Positions 25,997-34,532 of a stretch of DNA of 64,000 bases are shown one piece after another. The stretch lies in the NCBI GenBank assembly GCA_963643175.1, contig CAVIJF010000002.1:90698-154697 (forward strand). The letters are read 5' to 3'. Under the pieces are notes generated by a model that was not told the DNA's origin, made no database searches, and was given only the letters and a program-made list of their open reading frames with translations. Position 1 is the first letter of the stretch. Each line of letters starts with the position of its first letter. The DNA is from CAMEON01 sp963643175. GTDB lineage: Bacteria > Bacillota > Clostridia > Oscillospirales > CAG-272. The position numbers and the translations under genes were made by a program.

Positions 25997-26453
25997 CGAC
26001 CGGCGCGTAACCGTGATGCGGGACGCCGCCGAACGGCAGGCATGGTTTTCCCGCCGGGACAGTGACCGCCTGCGGCGTGAGGAGGATCGCAAGCGCCGGG
26101 AGCAGGTTCGCAAAGTCCGCGAGGCAGACCGCCAACGGCGGGAACTGAAACGGCAGGGGGATGCGGAGTATACGTGCCCTGCGCGGATTCCCGGAGCGGG
26201 GGACATTGTAAAGCCTGTGCGCGGAACGATTGCCGGGCGCGTAGCTGGGGACTTCTGCGGCAATATTCTGGGCAAGCTGGCAGGCAGCATCGGCGGAAAG
26301 CTGGAAGGCGACGTGGACGGCGATGTAAGCGGCACGGTCGGCGGCGATATATGGGGCGATGTCATGGGATACGTCTGGGGACGTATCGACGGCGAGATAC
26401 ACGGCACGGTGTCCGGAGCTTCTGCCCCGGCGGACGCCCCGGACGGGGACTGA
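25899..26453 (+). CDS. Basic coiled-coil plus sixteen G-x-hydrophobic-x tetrads (unknown function)
   Basis: The open frame covers 184 residues and overlaps the end of the previous gene by about 100 bp. No good ribosome site precedes the ATGs at 25899 or 26016, so it may be a separate gene from one of these or the continuation of the 25397 gene through a frameshift. After a charged helix (DRLRREEDRKRREQVRKVRE), the C-terminal half has sixteen consecutive four-residue units such as GTIA, GRVA, GKLE, GDVD, GEIH and GTVS. That period suggests a beta-solenoid like bactofilins, or a glycine zipper; the many charged residues favour the former. Confidence 0.6.
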   Translation: MPPGKARRTGATGTVVQIPDTRTDASGNCTRINDRRVTVMRDAAERQAWFSRRDSDRLRREEDRKRREQVRKVREADRQRRELKRQGDAEYTCPARIPGAGDIVKPVRGTIAGRVAGDFCGNILGKLAGSIGGKLEGDVDGDVSGTVGGDIWGDVMGYVWGRIDGEIHGTVSGASAPADAPDGD

Positions 26454-26484
26454 AAAAACGCGGATTTATCCGGCGGTACATACC

Positions 26485-26513
26485 AAAAAGCGGGCGGAAT
26501 TCCGCCCGCTTTT
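26485..26513 (+). terminator. Terminator of the envelope cluster
   Basis: AAAAAGCGGGCGGAA and TTCCGCCCGCTTTT form a perfect stem; faces the converging uvrB. Confidence 0.85.
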
Positions 26514-26564
26514 CAGTTGCACTCAGCGACATCGGTGGAGCCTGTTTGAAAAAACGCTCCAATG

Positions 26565-28592
26565 TCACGTCGCTGCCCGCAGACGTGCGATTTCGTCACG
26601 CAAAAACGCCGCTTTCTCGAATTCCAACGCCTTGGCTGCCGCTTTCATTTCGGCTGTCAGTCCGGCGATGCGCGCCTCGCACTGGGCGGCTGTCATCTTC
26701 CGCGCGGATTTTCCGGCGGGGGAATCGGGTGCGGCGCCCTGCGCCTGCTTTCCGCGGCGGGAATGCCCGCCGCGGGCGTCGCTGTCGTCCTCCCGGGTGC
26801 CGATTTCGATAATGTCACGCACATCCTTCTTTACCGTGTGCGGCACGATGCCGTGCTGTCGGTTGTAGGCGTCCTGAATGGCGCGGCGGCGGTTTGTTTC
26901 GGTGATGGCTCCATCCATGGAGCGCGTCACCGTGTCGGCATACAGGATAACAGTGCCGTTCTCATTGCGTGCCGCCCGCCCGATGGTCTGAATCAGCGAC
27001 CGCTCCGAACGCAGAAAGCCTTCCTTGTCCGCATCCAGCACCGCCACGAGGGAAACTTCCGGGATGTCCAGCCCCTCCCGCAGCAGGTTTATGCCGACCA
27101 GCACGTCGAACACACCGAGCCGCAGATCCCGGATAATTTCCATGCGCTCAATGGTTTCAACATTGAAGTGAATATAGCGCACCCTGATGCCGGCGCCTTC
27201 TAAGTAGTCGGTCAGGTCCTCCGCCATTTTTTTGGTCAGCGTGGTTATGAGTACGCGCTCGTTCCGCGCGACGCGTACCTTTATCTCGCCCAGCAGGTCG
27301 TCTACCTGTCCCTCAATGGGACGCACCGAAATCAGCGGGTCAAGCAGACCGGTCGGGCGGATAATCTGCTCAACGGTGCGGTCGGAATGCTCCTCCTCGT
27401 AGTCGCCCGGCGTGGCACTGACGAATACGGTCTGCCCCATGCGCTGTTCAAATTCCTCAAAGTACAGCGGGCGGTTGTCGTAAGCAGAGGGCAGACGGAA
27501 GCCGTATTCCACAAGGTTGCGCTTGCGGGCGGTATCTCCGCCGCTCATGCCGCGCACCTGCGGAACCGTAACGTGCGATTCGTCGATGAACAGAAGGTAG
27601 TCGTCCGGGAAGTAGTCCAGCAGGGTGTAGGGCGTGGAGCCGGGCGCCCGCCCGGACAGCACGCGGGAATAGTTTTCCACGCCGGAGCAGAAGCCGACCT
27701 CGCGCAGCATTTCCAGGTCATACCTGACCCGTTCCTCAATGCGCTGTGCTTCAATGAGCTTGTCCTGCGATTTGAAGAACGCAACCCGTTCCCGCATTTC
27801 CGCTTCGATTTCGGACAGCGCCGCTTCGCGCTTTTCATTGGAGACCGCGTAATGCGTCGCAGGGTAAACGGCGGCGTAGGACAGAAGCCGGATCAGCTCG
27901 CCCGTGACGATGTTGATTTCGGACAGGCGGTCTATCTCGTCGTCAAAGAACTCCACGCGGATGGCGGTCTCGGACTGGTTGGCGGGAATGATCTCCACGG
28001 TATCGCCCCGCACGCGGAAGCTGTCGCGCGTCAGCGACAGGTCGTTCCGGTTGTAGCTGTTGAATATCAGCTTGCGGATCAGCTCCTCCCGGCTCATAAT
28101 CATGCCGGGGCGCAGGGGAATGACCAGATCGCGGTACTCCTGCGGGTCGCCCAGCGAGTAAATGCAGGACACCGACGCCACAATGATGACGTCCCGGCGC
28201 TCGAACAGCGCGGAGGTGGCGGAGTGACGCAGGCGATCGATTTCATCGTTGATGAGCGCGTCCTTTTCGATGTACATATCCTTGCCGGGAATGTAGGCTT
28301 CGGGCTGGTAATAGTCATAGTAGGAAACAAAATATTCCACTGCCGCATCCGGGAAGAAGGCGCGGAATTCGGAGCAGAGCTGTGCCGCCAGTGTCTTGTT
28401 CGGCTCCAGAATCAGGCAGGGGCGGTTGAGCCGGGCTATAACGTTTGCCATAGTAAAGGTCTTGCCGGAGCCTGTCACGCCCAGCAGGGTCTGCATCCGC
28501 TCGCCGTTCCGGATACCTTCCACCAATTTTTCGATTGCCTCCGGCTGGTCGCCCGTCGGCTTGAAATCGCTGACCAATCTGAACTCATCCAT
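26565..28592 (-). CDS. uvrB: Excinuclease ABC subunit B
   Basis: A 675-residue helicase-like subunit of nucleotide excision repair that loads damaged DNA for UvrC. Seen are the P-loop LLGVTGSGKTFT, beta-hairpin region YYDYYQPEAYIPGKD, DEIDRLRHSAT, DESHVTVPQ (Walker B), the QTIGRAARN motif VI and a C-terminal UVR domain (EFEKAAFLRDEIARLR) that binds UvrC. ATG 28592 is chosen after GGGAGA; ten extra codons upstream lack support. It has its own promoter and is not next to uvrA or uvrC here. Confidence 0.97.
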   Translation of the reverse strand: MDEFRLVSDFKPTGDQPEAIEKLVEGIRNGERMQTLLGVTGSGKTFTMANVIARLNRPCLILEPNKTLAAQLCSEFRAFFPDAAVEYFVSYYDYYQPEAYIPGKDMYIEKDALINDEIDRLRHSATSALFERRDVIIVASVSCIYSLGDPQEYRDLVIPLRPGMIMSREELIRKLIFNSYNRNDLSLTRDSFRVRGDTVEIIPANQSETAIRVEFFDDEIDRLSEINIVTGELIRLLSYAAVYPATHYAVSNEKREAALSEIEAEMRERVAFFKSQDKLIEAQRIEERVRYDLEMLREVGFCSGVENYSRVLSGRAPGSTPYTLLDYFPDDYLLFIDESHVTVPQVRGMSGGDTARKRNLVEYGFRLPSAYDNRPLYFEEFEQRMGQTVFVSATPGDYEEEHSDRTVEQIIRPTGLLDPLISVRPIEGQVDDLLGEIKVRVARNERVLITTLTKKMAEDLTDYLEGAGIRVRYIHFNVETIERMEIIRDLRLGVFDVLVGINLLREGLDIPEVSLVAVLDADKEGFLRSERSLIQTIGRAARNENGTVILYADTVTRSMDGAITETNRRRAIQDAYNRQHGIVPHTVKKDVRDIIEIGTREDDSDARGGHSRRGKQAQGAAPDSPAGKSARKMTAAQCEARIAGLTAEMKAAAKALEFEKAAFLRDEIARLRAAT

Positions 28593-28624
28593 GTCGGTTC
28601 TCCCTGTGCTTACTGATTGCAACT

Positions 28625-28653
28625 ATTATATCATGTTTGCTTGAGCAAATCAA
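28625..28653 (-). promoter_or_regulatory. Sigma-A promoter of uvrB
   Basis: Minus strand TTGATT (28653-28648), 17 bp, TATAAT (28630-28625), TGA before the -10. No clear LexA box is seen around it. Confidence 0.78.
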
Positions 28654-28778
28654 GGGGCGTTTGCGGCGGTTTTTGGGGAAGTGCTGCTTTTATGCGGCAG
28701 TTCATTTTCAATACATCTTCTCCTGCTTGCTCAATCAGCGCTTCCTTGGGAAACGGCAGTATCCATCAGTCTGCCGCA

Positions 28779-28831
28779 GCGGTACAGAAATCCCTCACAC
28801 AAACGGGTTGTGTGAGGGATTTCTGTACCGC
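28779..28831. terminator. 23-bp perfect inverted repeat, probable terminator of the DUF1846 gene
   Basis: Arms of 23 bp (GCGGTACAGAAATCCCTCAC... and exact complement) around a 7-base loop. It lies 28 bp past the DUF1846 stop. There is no T-run; the arm length is far above that of ordinary terminators here. Confidence 0.6.
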
Positions 28832-28859
28832 GCAGCCGTAGACATTCTCCGGAGTTTTT

Positions 28860-30374
28860 TCAATGGTGATACAGCGTTTTCTGCTCGTATACGGGATCGC
28901 AGGTCACGTAGGCACCCAATTTGCCGAACAGTTTTTCGTCCGCGTGCGCGAGGATGACCGTCGAATGCACCTCACAGCCCTCCATGCCTGCCAGTGATTC
29001 CATGGCAAGGGAAGCATAGCGGTCGGTGACGGCGCAGATGGACAGCGCCAGCAGCAACTCGTCGGTATGCATCCGGGGATTGCGGCTGCCGAGATGTTCC
29101 GCCTTCAGATGCATAATCGGACGGATGACGTCCGGGGAAATGAGGTCGATTTCGTCCGGAATCCCGGCAATATATTTGAGCGCGTTGAGCAGTGCCGCCG
29201 AGGAGGATCCAAGCAGGTCGGTGGTCTTGCCGGTGACAATGTGCCCGTCCGGCAGACGGATGGCAGTGGCGGGGCGCCCCGTGTGTTCCGCAACGGCGCG
29301 GGCGGCAGGAACCACGGCACGGTCGGTTTCCCGGATGCCGGCTTCCTCCATGAGCAGTTCAATCTTGCGCAGCTCGTCCGAATCGCTGTTGTTCCGCAGG
29401 CGGGTGCACGCCGCCCGGAAATAGCGCCGGAGAATCTCCTGCCGCGCCGCCTCCTGCACAGCCTCGTCGTCGTAGATGGCGAAGCCTGCCATGTTCACGC
29501 CCATATCGGTGGGACTTTTGTAGGGGCAGACGCCAAAAATGCGGGTCATCATGGCATCCAGAACGCGGAAGATTTCCACGTCACGGTTGTAGTTGACGGC
29601 TACCGTGCCATAGGCGTTCAGGTGGTAGGGATCGACCATGTTGACATCGGCAAGATCGGCGGTTGCCGCCTCATAGGCAAGATTGACCGGATGCTTGAGC
29701 GGCAGGTTCCAGACGGGGAATGTTTCAAACTTGGCATAGCCCGCCTTGACGCCCCGCTTGTTCTCGTGGTACAGCTGGGAAAGGCAGGTTGCCATTTTGC
29801 CGCTGCCGGGACCCGGTGCGGTGACTACAACCAGGGAGCGGGTCGTCTCAATGTACTCGTTCCGCCCGAAACCGTCCTCGCTGACGATGCGTCCGACGTC
29901 TTTCGGATAATTTTCGATGGGGTAATGGCGATACACCCGGACGCCGGCATTCTCCATGGCACGTTTGAAGGCATCGGCAGCCCGCTGCCCGCTGTAACGT
30001 GTCATGACCACGCTCCCGACATAGAGTCCCTCCTGGCGGAAGCTGTCAATCAGCCGCATGACCTCGCGGTCATAGGTGATTCCCAGATCCTCGCGGTACT
30101 TGCTGTTCTCAATGTCGGCAGCATTGATAGCAATGACAATTTCCGCATCGTTGCCCAGCGCACTGAGCATTTTCAGCTTGCTGTTCGGCAAAAAGCCGGG
30201 CAGAACCCGGGATGCATGATAATCGTCGAACAGCTTGCCGCCGAACTCCATATACAGCTTGCCGCCAAATTCATTGATGCGGCTCCGTATTTTTTCGGAT
30301 TGCAGGCGGATATACGCCTCATTGGAGAACCCCGGCTTGAGTCCGCAGGCAGGTCTTGATTCCTTACAGTCCAT
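28860..30374 (-). CDS. DUF1846 family protein
   Basis: A 504-residue protein matching DUF1846: GFSNEAYIRLQSEKIRSRI at the start, VVTAPGPGSGKMATCLSQLY (nucleotide-binding-like loop), NLPLKHPVNLAYEAATADL, and a C-terminal EHLGSRNPRMHTDE motif. The family is common in Firmicutes, is about 500 residues long, and is suspected to bind nucleotides or catalyse an ATP-dependent reaction; no function is proved. ATG 30374 has GGAGGA upstream; the frame further up to 30479 crosses the promoter. Confidence 0.92.
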   Translation of the reverse strand: MDCKESRPACGLKPGFSNEAYIRLQSEKIRSRINEFGGKLYMEFGGKLFDDYHASRVLPGFLPNSKLKMLSALGNDAEIVIAINAADIENSKYREDLGITYDREVMRLIDSFRQEGLYVGSVVMTRYSGQRAADAFKRAMENAGVRVYRHYPIENYPKDVGRIVSEDGFGRNEYIETTRSLVVVTAPGPGSGKMATCLSQLYHENKRGVKAGYAKFETFPVWNLPLKHPVNLAYEAATADLADVNMVDPYHLNAYGTVAVNYNRDVEIFRVLDAMMTRIFGVCPYKSPTDMGVNMAGFAIYDDEAVQEAARQEILRRYFRAACTRLRNNSDSDELRKIELLMEEAGIRETDRAVVPAARAVAEHTGRPATAIRLPDGHIVTGKTTDLLGSSSAALLNALKYIAGIPDEIDLISPDVIRPIMHLKAEHLGSRNPRMHTDELLLALSICAVTDRYASLAMESLAGMEGCEVHSTVILAHADEKLFGKLGAYVTCDPVYEQKTLYHH

Positions 30375-30450
30375 GCTTTTCCTCCGATTCCCTCCGGCGC
30401 GGCGGGGGGATTTCTGTCTGAATTTACTGATTTTCCTATCAATCCTGCTT

Positions 30451-30479
30451 ATTATAACACATTTCCACTGCTTTTTCAA
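30451..30479 (-). promoter_or_regulatory. Sigma-A promoter of the DUF1846 gene
   Basis: Minus strand TTGAAA (30479-30474), 17 bp, TATAAT (30456-30451), TGT before the -10. Confidence 0.8.
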
Positions 30480-30604
30480 CCTCTTTGGAGCGGATTGTTC
30501 AGGGAAACGACAATTTCCTCCGGGAGATTCAGTTCAACCCGACCGCAAAACAAAGCGCCGGGGGAAAAACTCCCGGCATTTTGTGACCATGACTATACCG
30601 GCAT

Positions 30605-31801
30605 TCAGCCGATATACGCATACACGCGGTCGTCCTGCAACAGCAGTTCCACGGTAGAGTTATAAATGCGGTTCACGGTCTGGATGCAGTCGGCGAACGG
30701 CAGCGCGCAGGCGGAATATTCATCCTCAAAGCTGTCCAGCGTTTGGGTATTACGCTTTACTTTGGTTTCTTCTGCCCGTGTGCTGACCGACAAAAAAGAC
30801 TGCGGCACTTTGGAATCCTTCAGCTTCGGGATTCTGGACAACCATCCCCCTACGCGCTCTGTTCCTTTGGATACGGCGGCAAGCGCCCGCGTATCCACCG
30901 ATGACTGATTGTCTTTTACCACAACATCAATGCAATCCTGATACAGGCGCTGGCATTCCGCTCCCTTGCTGCGTACATCCGCTGCCTGATCATCCAGGAA
31001 CTCTTTGCCATAATTTTCTGTCAGCAGAACCTGCAGAAAAGTCGCAAAAGCATACAGGTACAGCGCCAGCTTGTACTCATAGAATTCCGCTTTCACCGCA
31101 TTTATCTTGTTTCTTGTTTGTGCATTCAGATGCAGGAATCCGGTCTTCTGAATTTTGTTCTGAATCTGCGTTGACTGAAGATGGATAGCCTGCCCGGCAC
31201 TCCGACGGATAGCGCTTACCGTAACACTTTCCGTTTCCCGGAATCTTGCGCTGTTCCAGCTGGTCCTGAAATCGCGAAGGATGCGCTGAAGTGTCTCCAG
31301 ATCTCCGCGCTTTTTCGCCTTTTCCTGATCTTTCAGATAATCGAGCAGTTCCTCCTGCTTCTGCTGAATGGCGTTCAGCTTTTGCTGGACAGCCATCAGG
31401 GCAACTGCCATGAACAGCGCGGTCGGATCAAATGGAACCGGAGTCAGTCTTGCCTGCCCCGCAATCGTCTGCCCGCCCGAAGAAATTGCGCCCATAAAGG
31501 CTTTTCCGTCAGCAAATTGCAGCAGGTTTCCACCGGATAAAGGGGAAGGGAAGCTCACCTTATAAATGCCCTCTTTTCCCGTCATTCCGGCAATTGCACC
31601 GAACAGGGATTTTACCGACTGAAAAGCCACTCCGAGCGACGCGATTTCCCCGACGTCCGGCAGTCTCACGTATCCTTTTTCCTCCGGCTGACCGTCAAAC
31701 TCCGGTATTCTTTCCAGAACGGCTGAAACCGCGGACTTCTTATCCTGTGCAAGTCCCGTCTCAGCCGGATTCAATACTTCCTGCTTTCCGTTTTCTTTCA
31801 C
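30605..31801 (-). CDS. Unrecognised mostly helical protein, probable accessory gene
   Basis: A 398-residue protein starting at GTG 31801 with GGGAGG upstream, 15 bp after the rpe stop. I do not recognise its family. Residues ~50-120 contain Gly/Ser-rich segments (SVKSLFGAIAGMTGKEGIYK, GQTIAGQARLTPVPF), then a hydrophobic stretch ALFMAVALMAV and a long coiled coil (QQKLNAIQQKQEELLDYLKD). The remainder is helical with few Gly. No signal peptide. The base composition is visibly more AT-rich and codon use differs from rpe and DUF1846 on either side, suggesting transfer. Hydrophobic helix next to coiled coils recalls alpha-helical pore-formers, but that is speculation. Confidence 0.72.
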   Translation of the reverse strand: MKENGKQEVLNPAETGLAQDKKSAVSAVLERIPEFDGQPEEKGYVRLPDVGEIASLGVAFQSVKSLFGAIAGMTGKEGIYKVSFPSPLSGGNLLQFADGKAFMGAISSGGQTIAGQARLTPVPFDPTALFMAVALMAVQQKLNAIQQKQEELLDYLKDQEKAKKRGDLETLQRILRDFRTSWNSARFRETESVTVSAIRRSAGQAIHLQSTQIQNKIQKTGFLHLNAQTRNKINAVKAEFYEYKLALYLYAFATFLQVLLTENYGKEFLDDQAADVRSKGAECQRLYQDCIDVVVKDNQSSVDTRALAAVSKGTERVGGWLSRIPKLKDSKVPQSFLSVSTRAEETKVKRNTQTLDSFEDEYSACALPFADCIQTVNRIYNSTVELLLQDDRVYAYIG

Positions 31802-31816
31802 GGTTCCGTCCTCCCT

Positions 31817-32488
31817 CTATCCCAGGAACGGATGCTCCCGGTACGCCTCGCGCATTTTCTGCACCGCTGCCTTGGGGTGTCGGGATTTGAACAGCGCGGA
31901 GCCGGAAACCAGAATATTGGCGCCCGCCTCGGTGCAGTAGAGTGCGTTTTCGGCGTTGATTCCGCCGTCCACTTCAATATTGACCTCCCGCCCCTGCTGG
32001 ATGGCGTAGCGGCGCAGGTGTCGCACCTTGTCGAGCGTTTCGGGAATCAGTGCCTGCCCACCGAAGCCCGGCTCCACCGTCATAATCAGAAACATTTTCG
32101 CTTCCCCCAACAGCGGGTACAGCACGTCCACCGGCGTTTTGGGCGAGATGGCGATGCCGCAGGGCATCTCAAGTGCGCGGATTGTGCGCAGCACCGTAAG
32201 CGGATTTTCCACCGCCTCGTAGTGGAAGGTGATGATATCGGCGCCGGCACGGATGAAATCCTCGGCATAGCGCAGCGGATCGGAAATCATCAGATGTACG
32301 TCAAAAAACAGCCGGGTGTGACGCCGGATGGATTTGACAAGCCCGGCACCGAAGCTGATGTTCGGAACAAAGTGCCCGTCCATGACGTCCAGATGCAGGT
32401 AGTTGGCACCGGTATCCTCCATGCGGTGGATTTCGGTCTGCAGATCAGAAAAATCGGCGGCAAGCAGGGAAGGTGCAATGTATAACAT
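31817..32488 (-). CDS. rpe: Ribulose-phosphate 3-epimerase
   Basis: A 223-residue TIM-barrel enzyme interconverting ribulose-5-phosphate and xylulose-5-phosphate in the pentose phosphate pathway. APSLLAADF, HLDVMDGHFVPN (metal ligands), HLMISDP, VEPGFGGQ and VDGGIN are diagnostic. The length is standard. AAAGGAGTG precedes ATG 32488. It follows ispF by 200 bp on the same strand; a promoter in that gap is not evident. Confidence 0.96.
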   Translation of the reverse strand: MLYIAPSLLAADFSDLQTEIHRMEDTGANYLHLDVMDGHFVPNISFGAGLVKSIRRHTRLFFDVHLMISDPLRYAEDFIRAGADIITFHYEAVENPLTVLRTIRALEMPCGIAISPKTPVDVLYPLLGEAKMFLIMTVEPGFGGQALIPETLDKVRHLRRYAIQQGREVNIEVDGGINAENALYCTEAGANILVSGSALFKSRHPKAAVQKMREAYREHPFLG

Positions 32489-32687
32489 AAGCGCACTCCT
32501 TTCATATGTTGCATAGACTGGGATTGGGCAGAACCGTGTCGCTGTGCGCCGGATGATGTCGGAAACAGCCGTGACCGTTCGCAGAGGTGCAGAGGCTCAC
32601 GGATTCGTATGACAGCAAGCAGGCGGCACACGGCGGCACTGCGCCATCCGGACAATGCCGTGCCCGGACGGCAGGGCGGTTGTCCGG

Positions 32688-33173
32688 TCACATCGGAACC
32701 GGCAATTCCTCCAGCAGGCAGACCGCATGAGCGGCGATGCCCTCGCCGGCTCCGGTAAAGCCCAGATGCTCCTCGGTGGTCGCCTTGACGCTGATGCGTC
32801 CGATCTCCGTGTCCAGCGCCCCGGCAATACGCGCCCGCATGGCGGGGATGTAGGGCGCCAGCTTTGGCGCCTGCGCTACCACCGTCGCATCCACGTTGCC
32901 GATGCGGTATCCCTTTTCCAACATGACCTCCGCCACGCGGCGGGTCAGCTCCCAGCTGTCGGCGCCCTCATAGGCGGGGTCGCGGTCGGGAAACAGTTTT
33001 CCGATATCCCCCGCCGCCAGTGCGCCCAGCACGGCGTCCATGACCGCATGGAGCAGAACGTCCGCATCGCTGTGACCCAACAGTCCCCGCTCATACGGTA
33101 TCTCCACGCCGCCCAGCACCAGACGCCGTCCGGGTGTCAGCCGGTGGACGTCGTACCCGTGACCGATTCTCAT
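32688..33173 (-). CDS. ispF: 2-C-methyl-D-erythritol 2,4-cyclodiphosphate synthase
   Basis: A 161-residue enzyme of the MEP isoprenoid pathway. The start MRIGHGYDVH with zinc ligands Asp and His, LLGHSDADVLLHA, and the C-terminal KATTEEHLGFTGAGEGI motif are typical. Its ATG overlaps the ispD stop (ATGA), so the two consecutive pathway enzymes are coupled. Confidence 0.96.
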   Translation of the reverse strand: MRIGHGYDVHRLTPGRRLVLGGVEIPYERGLLGHSDADVLLHAVMDAVLGALAAGDIGKLFPDRDPAYEGADSWELTRRVAEVMLEKGYRIGNVDATVVAQAPKLAPYIPAMRARIAGALDTEIGRISVKATTEEHLGFTGAGEGIAAHAVCLLEELPVPM

Positions 33174-34045
33174 GCGCGACTCTCCGACCCCGGTGCGTCC
33201 ACAGGGGCGTCCCCGTCCTCCGGCAGGCTGTCCGTTTCGCCGCGTTCGGCGGCGGCACGGCGCGCCTGCAATACTGCCTGCGCCAGTATCAGATCCATCG
33301 GCTCGGTGATTTTGATATTCTCCCGGTGCGTCTGCACCATCCGTACGGGAATGTGCAGGTGCTCCACCATGGCGTTATCGTCCGACGCCCGGAACCCCTC
33401 GTCCCGGCAGGCATATGCTGCCGCGCGGTAGATCGGAACGCGGAAAACCTGCGGGGTCTGCGCCAGCCAGGTGCGCCCGCGCTCCGTGGTGGATTCCACG
33501 AACCGCGACGTATCCACTACCTTGACCGTATCGGTTGCCGGAACGCCGGCGGAAGCCGCCTCCCACTGGTACGCGGCATGGCACACCCGGTCAATCTCGG
33601 CGGGCGTGGTCAGGCAGCGTGCGCCGTCCGCGACCGCGATATACTTTGCTTTGGTGTTGATTTCATCCGATCCGAGCCGGGAGGATTCCTGCCGCGTTTC
33701 CCCGCCGGGGATGACCTTGGCAAGCTTGGACAAGCCGTATTTTTCCTTCAGACCCTCATACAGAGGGATTTCGTCCGCCTTTGCCACGACCACAATCTCA
33801 TGGATGCAGGACGCTTCCTGATATGCCTGCAGAGTGCGGACAATCACCGGGATGCCGTCCAGCTCCAAAAACTGCTTGGTGGTGTCGCCGCCCATCCGGG
33901 TCGAGCTTCCCGCCGCGCAGATGACAGCCGATGTGAAGTTGTGCGGTGTGGGCTTGCCGGCAACCGCACGGAACACGTCGGCAAGGCGCGTCGTGAAGGG
34001 GACTTTGCTCTCCGACCGGGATTTTTCCTCTTTCTGTCTGCTCAT
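33170..34045 (-). CDS. ispD: 2-C-methyl-D-erythritol 4-phosphate cytidylyltransferase
   Basis: A 291-residue enzyme joining CTP and MEP. ICAAGSSTRMGGDTTKQF is the nucleotide-binding signature; VADGARCLTT and QTPQVFR are also visible. About 45 extra residues precede the catalytic domain and ~25 charged residues follow it, longer than the usual 230. ATG 34045 follows GGGAGAG. Next gene ispF overlaps by four bases. Confidence 0.93.
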   Translation of the reverse strand: MSRQKEEKSRSESKVPFTTRLADVFRAVAGKPTPHNFTSAVICAAGSSTRMGGDTTKQFLELDGIPVIVRTLQAYQEASCIHEIVVVAKADEIPLYEGLKEKYGLSKLAKVIPGGETRQESSRLGSDEINTKAKYIAVADGARCLTTPAEIDRVCHAAYQWEAASAGVPATDTVKVVDTSRFVESTTERGRTWLAQTPQVFRVPIYRAAAYACRDEGFRASDDNAMVEHLHIPVRMVQTHRENIKITEPMDLILAQAVLQARRAAAERGETDSLPEDGDAPVDAPGSESRA

Positions 34046-34070
34046 AAGCCACTCTCCCTCCGTTTTATGG

Positions 34071-34532
34071 TTATTGTGCGCTCTTTGCCTGATCCAGCGC
34101 ATCCAGCATGGCTATACGCGCCTCATGCCGTCCGCCCGCATAGTCGGTGGAAATAAACAGATCCACCATATCGCAGGCAAGTCCGGGACCGATGACACGC
34201 TCCCCCATGCACAGCACATTGGCGTTGTTGTGCATCCGGGTCATCCGTGCGGAAAAGGTATTCTCGCAGGCGGCGGCACGGATTCCGGCGTGCTTGTTCG
34301 CTGCCATGGACATACCGATTCCGGTGCCGCAAATCAGAATTCCCAACGTATAGCTTCCGTCCTGTATTTTTCTGCACACGCGGTCGGCGTACTCCGGATA
34401 ATTGCAGGAATCCTCCGTATACGTGCCGACGTCCTCAACCGAAACGCCAGCCTCCACCAGATGCGCGATGACAGCGTTTTTGAGGTGCAGACCTCCGTGG
34501 TCGCAGCCGATGATAATTTTCTCCGTTTTCAT
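34071..34532 (-). CDS. rpiB: Ribose-5-phosphate isomerase B
   Basis: A 153-residue RpiB/LacAB-type sugar isomerase. IGCDHGGLHLKN, the ICGTGIGMSMAANK motif with the active-site Cys, and RMHNNANVLCMGER mark the family. It probably interconverts ribose- and ribulose-5-phosphate, supplying the pathway in which rpe downstream acts. The ATG overlaps the tsaB stop (ATGA). Confidence 0.94.
   Translation of the reverse strand: MKTEKIIIGCDHGGLHLKNAVIAHLVEAGVSVEDVGTYTEDSCNYPEYADRVCRKIQDGSYTLGILICGTGIGMSMAANKHAGIRAAACENTFSARMTRMHNNANVLCMGERVIGPGLACDMVDLFISTDYAGGRHEARIAMLDALDQAKSAQ

Noticed and set aside
28593..28660. LexA/SOS box in front of uvrB
   Set aside because: No convincing GAAC-N4-GTTC-type palindrome was found near the promoter.
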